A stretch of 64,000 nt of DNA from Acidimicrobiales bacterium (lineage in GTDB: Bacteria > Actinomycetota > Acidimicrobiia > Acidimicrobiales > MedAcidi-G1), in assembly GCA_014237715.1 (NCBI GenBank), contig JAAZZG010000003.1:1-64000 (forward strand), read 5' to 3'. A program made the position numbers and the translations under genes. Position 1 is the first letter of the stretch. Every line of letters begins with the position of its first letter. This document shows, piece after piece, positions 63,193 through 64,000 of this stretch. Below the pieces are notes generated by a model, which saw nothing but the letters and a program-made list of their open reading frames with translations, was not told the origin of the DNA and made no database searches.

Positions 63193-64000
63193 TCAGTCTC
63201 CGCCGAGGACCTGTTCGAGCGACGGGAAATCGGTGGGCGGCATGATGTCGACGGTGGCTGAGCGCTGCTGGGAGAGCATCCCGCCGTCCACCTTGATGAC
63301 GTCGCCGGTGATGTAGCAGGCATCGTCGGATGCCAGGAACAGGGCCGGCCCGGCCATGTCGTCCGGGTCGCCGGGCCGTCCCAGGGGAATGTTCTCGCCC
63401 CTCAGGTTTCGGGCCGCCTCGTCCATGCCCTCGGTGTCGATCGAGCCGGGCATGAGGGCGCACACCCGGATGCCGTAGGGCCCGAGGTCGAGTGCCATGG
63501 CCCGGGTGAGGGCCTCGATGCCCCCCTTGGAGGCGTCGTAGGCGGTGAACGCCCGGTGGGCCCGGGTGGCTCCGCCCGACGACATGTTGATGATGACGCC
63601 GTGGCCGGACGCCGCCATGATGCGGGCCGCCCGGTGCGAGCACAGGAAGTGGCCGGTCAGGTTGACGTCGATGATGCGTCGCCACCATGCCTCGTCGGCC
63701 TCGAAGAAGTGGAGCATCGGGCTGATGATGCCGGCGTTGTTGACCAGCACGTCGACGGTGCCGTAGGCCTCGACAGCCGAGTCGAACATGGCTGCCACCT
63801 GGGTTGAGTCCGATACGTCGGCCGGTGTCCCGATGGCTGAGCCACCAGCGGCGGTGATTCCGTCGACGACGGTGGCGACCCGTTCGGCGTCAATGTCGTT
63901 GACCACCACGTGGGCGCCCGCTCCGGCGAACCGGTCGGCAATGGCCTGGCCGATGCCCTTCCCGGCACCGGTGACGACGACGACTCGTCCCTCGTGTGAT
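63193..64000 (-). CDS. Short-chain dehydrogenase/reductase (5' end outside window)
   Basis: The frame is open to the right edge, so the first few residues are missing; at least 268 residues are present. VVVVTGAGKGIGQAIADRF is the cofactor loop, VLVNNAGIISPML, INMSSGGATRAHRAF, YDASKGGIEALTRAMALDLG (catalytic Tyr and Lys) and ITGDVIKVDGGML follow. It is a classical SDR of the glucose/3-oxoacyl reductase-like type with unknown substrate. It heads, within the window, the minus-strand hyuA-hyuB-FAD oxidoreductase operon. Confidence 0.9.
   Translation of the reverse strand, partial: SHEGRVVVVTGAGKGIGQAIADRFAGAGAHVVVNDIDAERVATVVDGITAAGGSAIGTPADVSDSTQVAAMFDSAVEAYGTVDVLVNNAGIISPMLHFFEADEAWWRRIIDVNLTGHFLCSHRAARIMAASGHGVIINMSSGGATRAHRAFTAYDASKGGIEALTRAMALDLGPYGIRVCALMPGSIDTEGMDEAARNLRGENIPLGRPGDPDDMAGPALFLASDDACYITGDVIKVDGGMLSQQRSATVDIMPPTDFPSLEQVLGGD

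Overview
The window is high-GC, densely coded DNA with frequent GTG/TTG starts and many 1-8 nt gene overlaps. It is almost certainly from an actinobacterium, and an Acidimicrobiia-like lineage is my best guess. Support comes from a resuscitation-promoting-factor-type transglycosylase, DUF501, tiny genes resembling the actinobacterial ribosomal proteins bS22 and bL37, and gene order. Two blocks follow the Mycobacterium tuberculosis Rv1003-Rv1026 order as I remember it: rsmI-metG-tatD-rpf-rsmA-ispE (4.1-10.1 kb) and prs-rplY-pth-mfd-(PPIase)-mazG-eno-ftsB/divIC (19.8-29.7 kb), with DUF501-ppx at 37.6-39.1 kb.

Layout: 0-2 kb holds the 5' part of a fused solute-binding lipoprotein that leaves the window. 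2.3-10.1 kb is housekeeping. 10.2-19.6 kb is an accessory block: fungal-type cytosine deaminase, tRNA-Gln, type III glutamine synthetase, acyl-CoA synthetase, SDR, two phytanoyl-CoA-type dioxygenases, a hotdog protein and an S1P-lyase-like PLP enzyme. 19.8-29.7 kb is housekeeping. 29.8-37.6 kb interrupts the conserved ftsB-DUF501-ppx order with phosphoenolpyruvate carboxylase, malyl-CoA lyase, both malate-CoA ligase subunits and three molybdenum-hydroxylase maturation genes. 37.6-39.1 kb is one gene fusing DUF501 to Ppx/GppA. At 39.2 kb lies a candidate serine-glyoxylate aminotransferase. With enolase, these encode much of the serine cycle for C1 assimilation.

40-51 kb is mixed: GNAT, crotonase, MFS, RecB/Cas4-like nuclease, tRNA-Leu, an iodotyrosine-deiodinase-like nitroreductase, DMT transporter, GFA protein, LysM lipoprotein, two-subunit aconitase X, sulfotransferase-like protein and class IV aminotransferase. 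51.2-55.6 kb is a livHMGF transporter without an adjacent binding protein. 55.7-56.8 kb is a redoxin gene interrupted only by an in-frame TGA at its redox-active position, with a SECIS-like hairpin downstream: a probable selenoprotein. 58.2-64 kb, on the minus strand, is an overlapping SDR-hyuA-hyuB-FAD oxidoreductase operon that leaves the window.

The strongest unusual items are the putative selenoprotein, the serine-cycle cassette inside a conserved cell-division/polyphosphate locus, the two-fold solute-binding fusion at the left edge, the DUF501-Ppx fusion, and the tiny ribosomal protein genes. I saw no CRISPR array, transposase, integrase or rRNA. Family assignments rest on reading motifs; no database search was run.
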